From: Certhia americana
Lineage: Eukaryota > Chordata > Aves > Passeriformes > Certhiidae
Assembly (NCBI GenBank): GCA_018697195.1
Contig: CM031857.1
Coordinates: 93,072,617-93,136,616, forward strand
Reading direction: 5' to 3'
DNA: 64,000 nucleotides
Shown in pieces: positions 43,801 to 56,900 of this stretch. Each line of letters opens with the position of its first letter. Within the stretch, counting starts at the first letter, position 1. Position numbers and translations under genes: made by a program. The notes beneath the pieces were generated by a model. The model saw only the letters and a list, made by a program, of their open reading frames with translations. It was not told the DNA's origin and ran no database searches.

Positions 43801-46800
43801 TTGCCAGGCAGATGTCATGAAGCTTATGAGCCTCAAAGACATTTCTCCATCAGCACTTGCTACTCTTAAAATGCTGATTCATTAAATAAAGCTTACTGTG
43901 TTAAGAACCACAGTATCTGATCTAAACTATAAAAAGTGCTTTGGAAACCTGCTTATAATTTTAACCAGTAACCAGTTAAAATACTGATAATATGCTTCAA
44001 AAGTATTTTATATAACCGCTGATTGTAGTTCACAAATCAGTTTCAGATAAGCTGATTTACAAGAGGCATTCTTATTCCTGTTTATGCAGGTATGACCATT
44101 TGTATTCAGATGTTTATTATTATTATTATTATTAAACAAATAATTCTGAACAATAAGATTAATTTAAAACACTTTTAACTTGGTCAAAAATAAAAGGTAA
44201 GGCCCCCTCAAGACTCTAGGCAACTTTTGAAATACTGGGAAATATATATATATATAATTTATTTAATAATGAAATTTCTTTTAGAAGTATTAATATATTT
44301 AATTATTTAATTAGTAATGATTATGCACCTTTCATGGTCTAAGAAAGTATCATACACTACACAAATATGATTTGGTGAAGTTCCAAAGTTTATTGTAATT
44401 TACTTTTTTTTACAAAACAAGAATCTTCTCCTTGCAACTATAAACGGAGCAAATTCATGTGTATTTATGTATGTTATCTATGTAGCAGTCAACAATCCAC
44501 AACCAACAGTTGCCACTCCTTTAATGTAGGAAGGGTGCTCTGCTTTTCACACAGCTGCCAAGCTACGTGACGCTGGACACAGGGCTCACTAATGGAGAAT
44601 CCCCATCTGCTCTCCTATGCTCAGCAAGACCAGCTTTGCCCCCCTGCCTCAGGACCCATTTTTATCCCAAATGCATTCCAGGACAGTCCAAAATGTGAAC
44701 AGGATGGATGTAGGTGCCTCTTTCTCTCATATCTTTTCAGTCCTCACAATAAAATTATGATTGATGAAAGGTCACAAATGACACTTCTGATATTAAATCC
44801 TTTGCCTCTCATAAGGCACCAGGGACACAGAAGCTCAGCAAACCTGAAGTAAACCTCAGAGATTGCACACCAACACCTTGACTGAAGGGCTGCATCTAAG
44901 CAGGTTACTTAGGTGCTGAAGGTACATGGACCTCACACTGCATAAAATGAACTGGCCTTCCTAAAGCATACTTGAAACTTTAGAGTACTTTCATGGTTTG
45001 TCTGTCAAAATAGGACAAAGAGACACCCTGCTGGGTCTTAGTGCTAAAATCCACATTGTATTTAACATAGGGATCTACAAAGCTAGGTTTCATTCAAGTA
45101 CGTCACTTTCTAACAAAATAAAAACAAAGACAAATTTAAAAAGTAAAAGAAAAACAACTGACAAGAAAGATGATCATAGAATAAATTATGCTTTAAACTA
45201 GTCCTTTCCTTTCTAATATATATGGGAAGCAGGAATACAAATAGATTGGAGAGGATTGCAATTGCATGTTTAATAAGCAGGCTCCAGAATAATCTACATA
45301 ACTGGAGAATTTGAGATTTTCCCATTTGTTCCGGTTTTGGCTTAGGGGCCAACCTTAATTCCATAACATACTCACTGAAGTCCAGTTCATTGTAGGAATG
45401 TTTTAATAGATGCTGCTCAATTCCTCTTAATTGCTACCTGATTCAGGAGTCCTGTTTAAACAGGACATTAGGTCTGAAATATGGCAAATATACATAATGA
45501 AGCTGAAAATATACTGGGAAAATAATGTCAGAGACCATGATGAAAATGGGAGAAGCACTGCAGCTACAAGGAAGTACAAATGCATCTCTAATAGTGAAGC
45601 TGATTTCTCTAAAACCAAAGATATGTGTTATACAGAAGTAAACACAAAGAAATACTCAGAAATACTAGAACAAAAATGTACAATCTCTAGCAGTACCAGT
45701 GTTAACCCATCTCTATCTGAGACAGAAAAGTGATAAACAAATAAAGTCAAGTGAACAATGATTTAAATAGGAAAAAAACATAGAATCATCATCATTATTG
45801 AAAGGCTCAGGCTGGCAGGGACCTTAAAACCCATCTAGTTTCAACTCCCCTTGCTATGGACCAGGATGCCACCCACTAGATCAGTGGCAATATTTATAAC
45901 AAAGAAGGGTCATACGGACTTTCTCTGTCTTTTATTCAATACTGGAAAATTCTAGTGACATAGGATTGTCTCAAATTATTTGTCAACAAAACTATTCCAT
46001 GTTTATTTTCATATTTCAATTATTAATGTTTACAGTGAAAGGCCACAGACTTATTTTTACCAGTGGTTAGCACTTTTCTTAGTCTTCATAATCCTCTTGT
46101 TGGTTGAAAACAGATCACAAAACTGTTGTCAGTGTACCAGCATAAAAATAAAAATTGCAATTACTGTGTAGGTTTTATACTAAGCCTTTATGCCAGCTTG
46201 GTAAACTGATTTCTATCCATTTAATGATTTGATTAGATAAAAACTCCGCAAAGGTTAAATTAGAAATTAAAAGGTGCCAGCTCTTGTCAGAAGCCATACA
46301 TTACACTTCTCAACAATTATTATCACAAATACAATTTGTCTATCAAATGGTAGTTCTACATTATTTCAGTGCCTTTTTCTATCATTACAGTCAACAGAAA
46401 ATTTGTATTAATTATTTATTTCAGAATTTTTTCTTGATTTGCATCTCTTTGCAAACTAAATCTATTCTAATAATCTTTCTCACCCATATTACTACTATTC
46501 AAGAAATGTTTAACCTACAATCAGACAAGCATAAGGCTTATTATCAGAGACAGGCCACAGATCACAGAATCATAGAATCATTAGGCTGGAAAAAGTCTTT
46601 AAGATCATTGAGTCCAAAATCTAAAAACTTGAAACACTCTGGACCTATTCAGCTCCCCACAGTGTGTCTCCTTGTCTGATCTGGAGTTCTGTTTGCTCAG
46701 GTGTGATAAAAATACAGCTTCTCCTGGTTCAATAGGCGAATATACGTGTGCATTATACACACACACACACACACACACACACCCACACACACACACACAC

Positions 46801-47868
46801 ACTTTGTGCCATGATTACAAAAGATGTCTCATATGGTAAGACAGGACTTATTCACACAATTTAAAAGTTCCCAAAAGCTCCAAAGATCATCTGGGTGATG
46901 GGTGGCTTATTGAAAGACATTCACACACCATTCTGTCCTGCATTATATTGCATAAAATAAATTCAGAAGCAAGACTGATAGAGTTGTCATTCTTAGGAGC
47001 TGTATAAAACTAAAATCCTGACATCCTCTGGTCATTAGCACTCAACTAGCATATTCAGATAATTTTGATTAGTTACTTGTAGGCTTTAGACAAAACTCAG
47101 TTTCAGTAACTAACTTCAGAAAATACTGTGGAAATCCAATAAATGGAAACCGTGAATGGCACTGATCTCACACAACCAGGTTTAACCCAGGAGTAGTGGT
47201 AATTTTGAGTAATGATTAATGAAAGAACTAGAGGAAGAAAACTATGCTACACTTTGGGCTGACCTTGCCTGACTTTCCTAGAGAGAGTTGGCTACCAGTG
47301 CAGTGAAAAATACATGGCAGCACAGGGAGCTGAGTGAAGGCAGCAAGTTCAAACAACGGTGAGAGGTATCAGCTCCACTAGATCTAATACTGAGATGAGC
47401 TGGGTTCAATGACTGGGGTTCTGTAGGTCAATAACAATTTCTGAAACACCCAATCCCGACTGGAAATTCATCTACAGTAATTGTATCAAAACGATTCTAA
47501 GAGTGACTTTTGAAACATAAATTGCAGAACTGTGTTATTGCACCAGATTTATGTAATGTAATAGCTAAGTGGTTTCAGGAGCTGAATCCACTGAATCTTC
47601 CTCCACATATGAGATGATTAGCAACCTAGAAAAGTGCAGAGACATATTTTGTACTTAAAGTAAAAGCCAAATGAACTTTTCTACCATTTATGTGAGTAAT
47701 CACATCTACTTTCAAGCCAGGGTTTCTTTGGCAATTTCACCCCTGGGAGCTACATCCATTTTCTGTCTGGCATGAAACACTGCTGGGCTGGTTAAACAGT
47801 CAGGACTTAATTTCTTCAACAGAGAATCAAATTTAACCAGAATATATCTATCTATCTATCTATCTATC

Positions 47869-47908
<40 letters not shown>

Positions 47909-50900
47909 TTCCCATAACTCTCTGGAGATTTCTTTTTCTAGCAAAAGTTTGAACCTAGCCCAGAAAATTTAAGGTGTTAGATACTCATCACCAGAGTTCA
48001 CAACAATTTGGAGAATCATCTGGCACGTTATGTTCATTTTTCACTTGCTTTCCCCATTTAAAGCAATTTATTCTAAACAATGGTATATTGTATGTATAGT
48101 TTTCTGCTAAAATTAAGACAGATGTGTTCAGTAGACTCTAAAGATCCTGAGTGCTCTTAATTACCAAGTTTGTTTCTTTCTTTTGAATTAAACAGATTTC
48201 AGTTTTTTCTTGCCTCCTATTCTTCATCTTTCATGCCATGTCACAGATGTGAAAGACGGAGTATTCTTCTCTTATTTTCTTCACCTGTTTCTATATCATG
48301 CTTACAACAAAGAGGACAAGAAAGACAAAGTCTCTCTAAATCAAATAAATATCAAACAGTTTCAATGCCAGTCAAATGATGTAAATGCAAGTTTGTGGAA
48401 AAAAACTAAACATGAAAAAGTAAAATGACTAAAGCAATAAAAAGACAAAAGCCAGAGCACTTTTATATAGTCTGATGCAATTTTTTCTATTCCAAACTGA
48501 CACCTAAAGAATGTAACTTACCAAATATTATCAGATATCTGAGTTCATTTAGGAAAACACAGAAATACAAAGAAGAGTGCCTTGACTCTACTGTGACACT
48601 ATAAATGTAAAATTTATTCCTGAGAAAACATCATGTGTTCATTAGCACATAGTTTTACAGGTTCAGCTTATTTGAATTATGATGGAGAGAAAAAAAAAAA
48701 ATGTTGAAAAGAGAGATAATCAAAATGAATGATTTCATTGCCTCTCGGAGTCTGCCAATGGAGTACTGAACATCCTTAGCCACTAGTAAATCAATATGTA
48801 TGAAGAATAATACAATGAAGAGGGGATTGCTAACATCAAATGAAAGAACATACCCAGAGGAATATGAGTTCAGATTTGCGCTCTTGAACAAAGCAGAATT
48901 TCTACAGCATTTGTTCTGAAAGCCAGACAAATAACAATTACACTTGGGACCTCAGACAAAGACCCTGAGCTGTCTCAGAGCAATTTTACTACCTTCACCT
49001 TGCCAAATAAAAATTCTTCATGAATTTCAAGTAAGTTAAACATCACTGGAGGTATAATTTTTTAAAGTATCCTTTGAGAATAAATCAGTAATATTAAAAG
49101 CTGCTAATGTTGAAACTGGAATAAATAAATAAATTAGTCATTAAAATCCAAAGCTAAGTTGCTTCTGCTTTCAAGGCAAAAAATGCTTTTGATATCTTGA
49201 CATGTAATTAGAATGCAAGTGTGTAGGTGTGTATGTAACTAACCCTGAATTCAGGATGAACCACTCAAGACAATTGCTCAGCCAAATACTCAAAGAAAAT
49301 TTTGTGAAATTAAATTAATAACATAGAGGTATACCTTATGTATGAGGTGTAGGTATCTGCAAATAGAAAAATAATCACTTAAATTGCAAAATGAAGCAGA
49401 TAATATAAATTAACATATCCATTTTGTTTTGAAAACCTAAGATGTGATCCTGATTATATATTCTGTAACTGCAATGCCAACCTCCAAGTAATGTATCTTG
49501 CAAGATATAACTTTCCACAAATGTGTCACAGAAAAGGGGTTTAAGATAGAGGAAATGTAGTTGATTTTCAAAAACACACTGTATATTAACTTCAACACTG
49601 ACATTACTGTCAGATATTTCCTGAATATTAACATGTACAGTGATGATCTTAAGGAGGAAGATTTAGTCTACATGGTCTAATCATCATAATTCTCCTGCTA
49701 AAAAGCACTGAAAAAATTCTTGGCTACTGTACACAAATAGGCTCCTTCAGATTCCATCTAGTTTTCATTAAAATATGGCAAGAAGTCTAAGCCTAAAATA
49801 TGAGACTAAGCCTAAAAGCTAGCTGAACAGAAGTGAAACACACAAATAAGTAAAATGAGATGAATTAGACCACAGAATAAAAAAAAAAATCAATACTTTT
49901 GAATATTCTTTTTAGAAATCAATATTGAATAAAAAAGAAATCCCCAAACTTACACTCTGTTCTATTTTTAATCTCAGATATATCTGAATATATATATTGT
50001 GAAATGTTACATTAGAATTAGATAGAATTAGTTCTAGTCAATCAATATCACTTTGAAACATGAAGTTTCAATATGTATCTTAATACAACATATAATATAG
50101 TTTCTGGTGTTCCACCCTCAGTAAAACTGAGTTAGTCATGATTATTACTATCCAGCATAAGAAATCACACACATCAGTAATTTACTGGTGTTGTCTCTCA
50201 GCACTTCCTCATTTGAAGTGCAAGGATCAACATCGACACTTGAAGATCATGGTCCAAGAGATTAATGGAGCCTGAGAATCAAAGAAAAGTAAGTGAAGAA
50301 AAAGAGGCTAAGAAAGAAAACCAACACAAAAAATACAAACATTCCTTTTGGTTCAATTCCTGCTTACATAAAGAATAAACCAAGTTGAATGAATTCTTGA
50401 GCACTATTTGCTCATAAAACCTGCATGAAAGCGGAAAACAAAGGAAAACTGAAGAAGGTAAGAGTATTGGGATAAAGACAATAATCAGTTGAAAGAAATG
50501 GGAACTGGAGGCTGAAGTTTTAAGAGGGTAGGGAATAACATGTAAGAGAACAATGTGAAAGCACATTTTCTTGGAATATTCATATGACCTACATGCAGTA
50601 ATGGTGGTTTAATCTCAAAAAAGAAATAATTTTAAAAGTTCAGACATCAGTGCAAACGGGAAAAGAATGCATGGTAACCAGCAAAAGTAAACAAGCAAAG
50701 CACAAAACACAACAGATAAAATTTAGACAATTCTTTTGACATTGAAAATATTCCAGATTACACAGATATTAAACTCGCTGAAACAAGTTTAAATCTGCTT
50801 CAGAATCTCAGAAAAATACATCTGCTTTATATCTCTCCCCATTACCTTCCTGATAACTAGCCTGGTTTAATTTAGCTGTCAGACCTCTCTGGAATCTAAA

Positions 50901-53900
50901 TAAATGGAATTGCCTCATTACATTTAGAATGTATAGATCTTGCCCTTAAAATACTACTACTCATTGCAAATCAGACTTTCATGGTAGCATTGCATGAAGA
51001 TAGTCAAGAAACAAATGTACACAGTTAAAGCTTTTCACTAAACAGCTGAAATATAAGTAAATCACATCAGGAAGATGCAAACTGATGGAAATGTACAATT
51101 TTTATATTTGCTACCACGCAGTTTAAAAAACAAAACAAAACAACAAACAACCCAAACTATTTTCTATTTTACTTAGGGTTTCACCTATACATATTCTTAC
51201 TGTACTGAAACAAGTTCCAGCAAAAATAACTTAGACCTAACTCTCTTGTTTTTGAAATCTCTCATGTGTTTGAAATTGAATCTTCATACTAACACATTAT
51301 TTAGAAAAATTGTCAAGTGTGCTCCAAAACTGTTTATACCCTTTGCTTTCTAGGCATTCTACTGTACACAGCTTGAGCTACTAGTATCAATGCATTGTTT
51401 TATAAATGGTAATTTACTTAAAATGCAAGATTTTAAGAGGAAAGGAATGTGCTGCATGTAATCAAGTTAGGATAGGAAAACTTGTACAAAATAACAGCAA
51501 CAAAAAATAATTTACTTGTTAAACCAGAACTTGAATGCTTATTTTAAATTTAAGATATATTTGGAATAAGGTCCTTTGGATGAAGAACAACTTGACCTTC
51601 ATGGCCATTCAGCTGCAGGGATGGTGATCCTAACATCTCCTGCCATAGTTTTTCTCTCCTCCTGTGCTGACACTGCCCATAATGCAAAAATGAATACAGC
51701 AGAAGAACCTCTGAGAATGATCTTTACCCTCCTCCTAAAATTAAAAACAATTAATTCCAATTTCCTGATAACCTAGAACTTTAGTTTCTGTCAGCAGTAT
51801 TTTAAAACTAAGTTGATTCTCAACAGTGAAGTTCAGGGAGCCGCAACACTAAGCTTTATTTGGGTGAGACTCAGAGTTTTGGTAAAACTTCCACTGAGTT
51901 TCATCACACAACATCTAACAGCAGTTTGATAAAGTGATGTAACTTGCCACTTCATACAGAAATTATCATTACAGCAGGATGGGAAAATCTGATGTAACTC
52001 TTAGAGATCTAGCTGCTTCATTCACAACATTGAAATTCATCTAATTGTGTAACTGAAGTCCAATGCTTGGATTTTCTTTTAGTCATCATACACAGATATC
52101 AACACAAAGCAAGTTGTGAAGCAAAGGGATCAGAATGGTCCTGTGAAATCATCTCTGTGAACTGAGCTTTTGGCCATACTGAAAGTTTAAAACAAAGTCA
52201 ATATCCACAAGAAAAAAATATCTGTTAGGCTTGAATACAAGAAAAGAGCGTGGAAATATCAGAGGACTGAAACATCCCTAAAATGCCTATTTTTCTAATT
52301 ATGTAGGGAATATTTAAAAAAAACAAAACCCAAACCACACACACAAACAGAAACAAACAAAACAAACAAACAAACAACTAAAAATAAAACCAAACAACCC
52401 AAAGGAATAACAAAACAAATAGAAAAAACCCAAACCCACACAACTTTCTCTCTGAATTTACTGTTAGACTACCGCTGCAAGGTTTGTAGAAAAATGGCAC
52501 AGGTATGGAAAACTGGTAGTTTCAAGATTATCATTTCTTTTTTTTCAGTTGCATTTTAAATGAGAACCTAATCAAATGGATGGGAAAAAAAAAATAAATC
52601 CAAAGATACAAGGAAAGAATAGTAAGAGAAAAGGTATGGAAATAAGCAGTGTCTTCATGGTCCATACCTACAACAGTTAGAAAATAGAGAGGATGCCACC
52701 TGAGTGTATTGAAAAGGGGAAATCTGTGGTAACTGGCTACCCACAGTCTTTAAAAGTCACATCATGTGCTCTTATATGTAAGAAAAGGAAGATTTGGGAT
52801 CAATATGGATGTTACTAGAATAATCATTATTTTTAACACTTTGCTTGTTAGAAAAGATGATGACTAGAAGCACACTAAAAAATCACACATAAGACTCTCT
52901 TTACCACTCCCATTTTTAAGCTTTTTTTTTTTGAAGACCAACCTTATAATTTAGAATGGGAAATTACTTCCTCAGTGATCCAGGTTCAGATCAGTTTAGA
53001 CTTAAATAAAAAATTCAATCACTTTACTAAAATTACTTCTTTATGTATTAAATTCAAATGTTTTTCTTGACAGTGAAGAGGGCACTGCACTGAAAAACTG
53101 CAAAAGAAGATCCATCAGCTCTATGGACTGATCTACATCTGTTGGTGCAGAAGAGTTTCACTGCTTTTTAAGGGCTGTGAGAAACATCACAGGCAGAGAA
53201 AAAACACACAGTGCGGTGCACACCATTTTCTATGGGGCAAAGGGAAGTTTTACACATCTGAGGACAGCAGTTTGATAATGTAAACACAAAAAGTGCATGC
53301 CTGACCACAGTTTGCATAAATATGTATATAACATTTTCACCAGCTTGCAGTTATTCACATGTTTTTACAGCACAATGAATTAAGAGAAGTAGGAACCTTG
53401 TTTAAACAGAAAATTGTGACATCAAATTGAACAGCTCTCAAACCTACTGTCTTTTCTGAAATAATTTTAATATTTCATAATAATAATAAAATAATAATAG
53501 TTAAGTGGCCCTAAGCTTTATTTTTAAATATAAGTATGCAAATGTAGGGACATGGTTTTAAATAACAGTATGTTTGAGTATCTTACATATATGTATTACA
53601 TAAAGATATTCTTACATTGTTCTATATGCCACAGCTTTGAAATGAAAATGCTAATAGGAAGCAATTGGCCTAAAGCAGCAAAAGCAGGACTTTCTACTTA
53701 TTTTCTGGAAGATTTTCCCAATATATTTTCTTTCCTATTACTATGATCTTTCCTTTTGTTTCCTATCCTTTTTTCACCAGAGTTGATCATTTACAAATCG
53801 CTCTATCATCACTGTCACTTCTCTTACTGTTCTCTCTTTCACCTTGGTTGCAAGATTCATCACTAAGTAAGCACCTACTGTAACTATGAGGCTAAACTAA

Positions 53901-56900
53901 ATGTACTAGAAAAGCTAGTACATGTTTTTTTTTTGTGAGGCTAAACTTCAGAGCCCACAAGAGTACTGCTTACAGTCATGGACTGTAATCTGCACCCAGG
54001 AAAAAAAAAGTAATCCAGAGCAAATCAAGACCAAATTGAAAATATAACTTCAAATTGCAAATGACGCTATATTACACATAATTATCATCATCAAGATAAA
54101 GAAGTCCTAGAGTCCTTTGAAACACGGTAAGTTAATAGAAATTTTGGAACTTTTCAATCAAACATCTGCTGATAAAAATCAGTTTCCGAATGTAATGAAC
54201 ACACGGGAGTAGTTGTCAGTGAAAAAGCTTCAACTTGCCCTTTAGAGACTCTCTCTTCACTTCTGACATGCTTCCCTTGCTGTCTTGAAAAATGATCTTA
54301 CCTTTCAGCAATTACTTCTGTCTTTATCCATCGTGATCCACATGCAGATACGATGGGAAATGTATTCATTCAGATCCTTCCCTATGCAGATTAAATTCTT
54401 TCTACTTTAAGATCCTAGTTGTATGTGAGCTCAATAGAAAGTGTCCAGCTATTTGTCTTCTCACGATGCCTTAGTAATTATAAGGCTTGCAAGAACACAT
54501 ATTTAAGTTTCTGAGCTCAAGCTCCCTCTCAGGACAGCACCAAACAGCAGAGATTTACAACCAAACAACTTCCCCTACATGATGGGGCGACACCCCAGCC
54601 TTACAGAAATTCTTAGTGATTCCTAAAGGGAGGGATTTCCCCTTTAAACAATTTACATTAACTCTCAGTCCAGGATTATATATTATATGAAACATTATCT
54701 ACATTTCATCTTTTACAGAATCATATTGACCAAATTACTTTAAATCTTTGAGGTACTTTTATCTAAAACTAGAATAAAAAACCCCATGCTGCATCTTGTT
54801 TCTTACATTGCAATTGCTTAAGAAAACAATATTAAAATAGGTGTACATTGTGATCTTAATAGCCATTATTTAATAAGGTTGAATCTTCTACATAAAAGTG
54901 CAATATTAAACAATGTGAAGAAGAACAGAAAAATTATTAAAAAAAAATGGGCAGAAACAACTTGCCAAAAGTTTCAAAAGGGCTGTTATCTAGTTACTTT
55001 TACTACTTGAATCAAGATTACACATGTTTAAAGAAAATATAAAAAAAAAAATCACTTACAGATGTTAACAGAATGATGTGATCTCATCAAAATTTGACTA
55101 AGCCAGAAATAACAAGCTTATAAAAGAGGCCAGATCTTGCCTTCCTGATTCATGAATGAGTTTGATGCAGTGTAAATTCATCCCTAATTTAATTTTATCA
55201 GCTGAGAAAGATCTAGCTCACTGTAGTACTGCACTCAGAAGTTTAAGGTATGAAATTTTGGCCCAAACACTCTCAGTAATGCAAGATACAATCTACTCTA
55301 CATAGGCTAAGCAAAGCTTTATTGATAAAAGCAGGTTTATGCAAATATTCAGCTATAAATTACTTCTAAAGCTTTGGTACTGCAATGTTCATACATCTAT
55401 TTAGAAATACTATTTTTGTTCTTTTTGGATGATTATCAGATATCTTATCAGATAAAGCTTTGTTTATGCGAATTTAATCATTCAGGTTTGCACTAAATTC
55501 TTTCCTGTCTGAGCTTCTTGCAAGGGGACTTCAAACTGTTTCATTTTCTGAACATTTTCTGAGTCCTTCAAAACAACTTATGCTAGAAGAGGAATAAAGT
55601 AATCATCAGGAACTTAGAATACTTTTGGTCTTCAAAGTCCTCAAACAATTTAAAATATAGATTTAATTCTTCTTCTCCCTGCTTTGAAATGCATCAATTT
55701 TAGCAAAGGAATTTAGTCTGAGGTTTCTTCAGCACTAGTGCTGTATGCTATTCTGTATAATAAAGAAATAGTAACAGCTTAAAACATTACCAAACAATGG
55801 CAGTTGGAAGACTTCTGTCTAGAAAAAAAATCATAATCAATGAAGCTTTTCTCTGCAAAAATTAATGTGGTATCTTTCTATTTGCAGGTCCAAAAATCTA
55901 GAATGGCTATTTTATTCAAGTAAATAGCCAGATTGGAAAATGAAAAAGTTGAGACAAAAAAAAAAAAAAAAAAAAAAAATCCATGGGAAAAAGATGTGAA
56001 AACTTGAAAACCTTCTTCTTACATAATTTTTATTAATATTGGTCTTTTTACAGTTACTCACTATATTCAATTGAAAGGTAGTCAGTTTAAGAGAAGATCA
56101 TTAATACTGGTCTAATTAGCTATTAGCCTAATGACTAGCCTAATTAATAGCCTTCTCTCATTTCAGTGACACTTAGGAAAGACTGAAGAGTAAAAGGCAA
56201 ACTAAGTGAGGAATATTTTTTCATTCTAAAATCATCTGAATTAATAAATTCTGATATACCTACAAAATTTCCTGAAAAAAAAAAACCCCAAACCTCTTCC
56301 TGTAATAAAAATTTGGAGTATATTAAGCCTTAAGCACACTACATTTGGGTATCTATATTCAACTCTTTATATATAAGCTCTTATTATTAAGGGTAATGTA
56401 ATCAGCACAGTTTATGAAGACACAAATGTGGTTCAGTTCATGCAAAGCTGTGTGTCTAATACATCTATGTAAGTCTATGTACAGCTGAGTAACTACCCAA
56501 TCTCCTTTGATTGCAAATGAGAGCCAAGACAACCAGCTCATGTGGTGTCATACAGAAAGACATAATTTTGGGTGCTGGGTGTTGAATCCATCCTTGGATT
56601 CAAAACAGTCCAGACTTTTGTTTCTGTTTTTCTTAATAATTTGATATAAAGTTGATGCCTTCGGATTTAGCCATTATATTTTTTAGACTCTGTGCTGTTT
56701 TGGTGGGTAGTTTTAGGTTTCATATTAAGTGCTACTAAGCTCTCTTCAAGGTGTAGATAGACAAAACAATTCCTTCTCTAGCTTGGTACCAAGGACAACT
56801 TTTAGGCTCAAGAACAAAAACAACGGTGAAGTGAGAGGAAAACCAAGGAGGATGGAGCTTCATAACCTGAAGCTATGGCTGGACAATTGATTCTAATATG

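Noticed and set aside
44592..45733. Several plus-strand frames of 67-100 codons
   Set aside because: No domain, no consistent codon use and no splice or promoter evidence. They lie in the large MYO16 intron beside CR1 fragments.
46284..46679. 131-codon plus-strand frame
   Set aside because: Its last third reads through a CR1 3' end and the rest is low-complexity Phe/Ile/Leu-rich AT sequence.
46605..46802. Minus-strand frame beginning [16 protein letters not shown]
   Set aside because: It is a translation of the (AC)n microsatellite and adjoining CR1 end.
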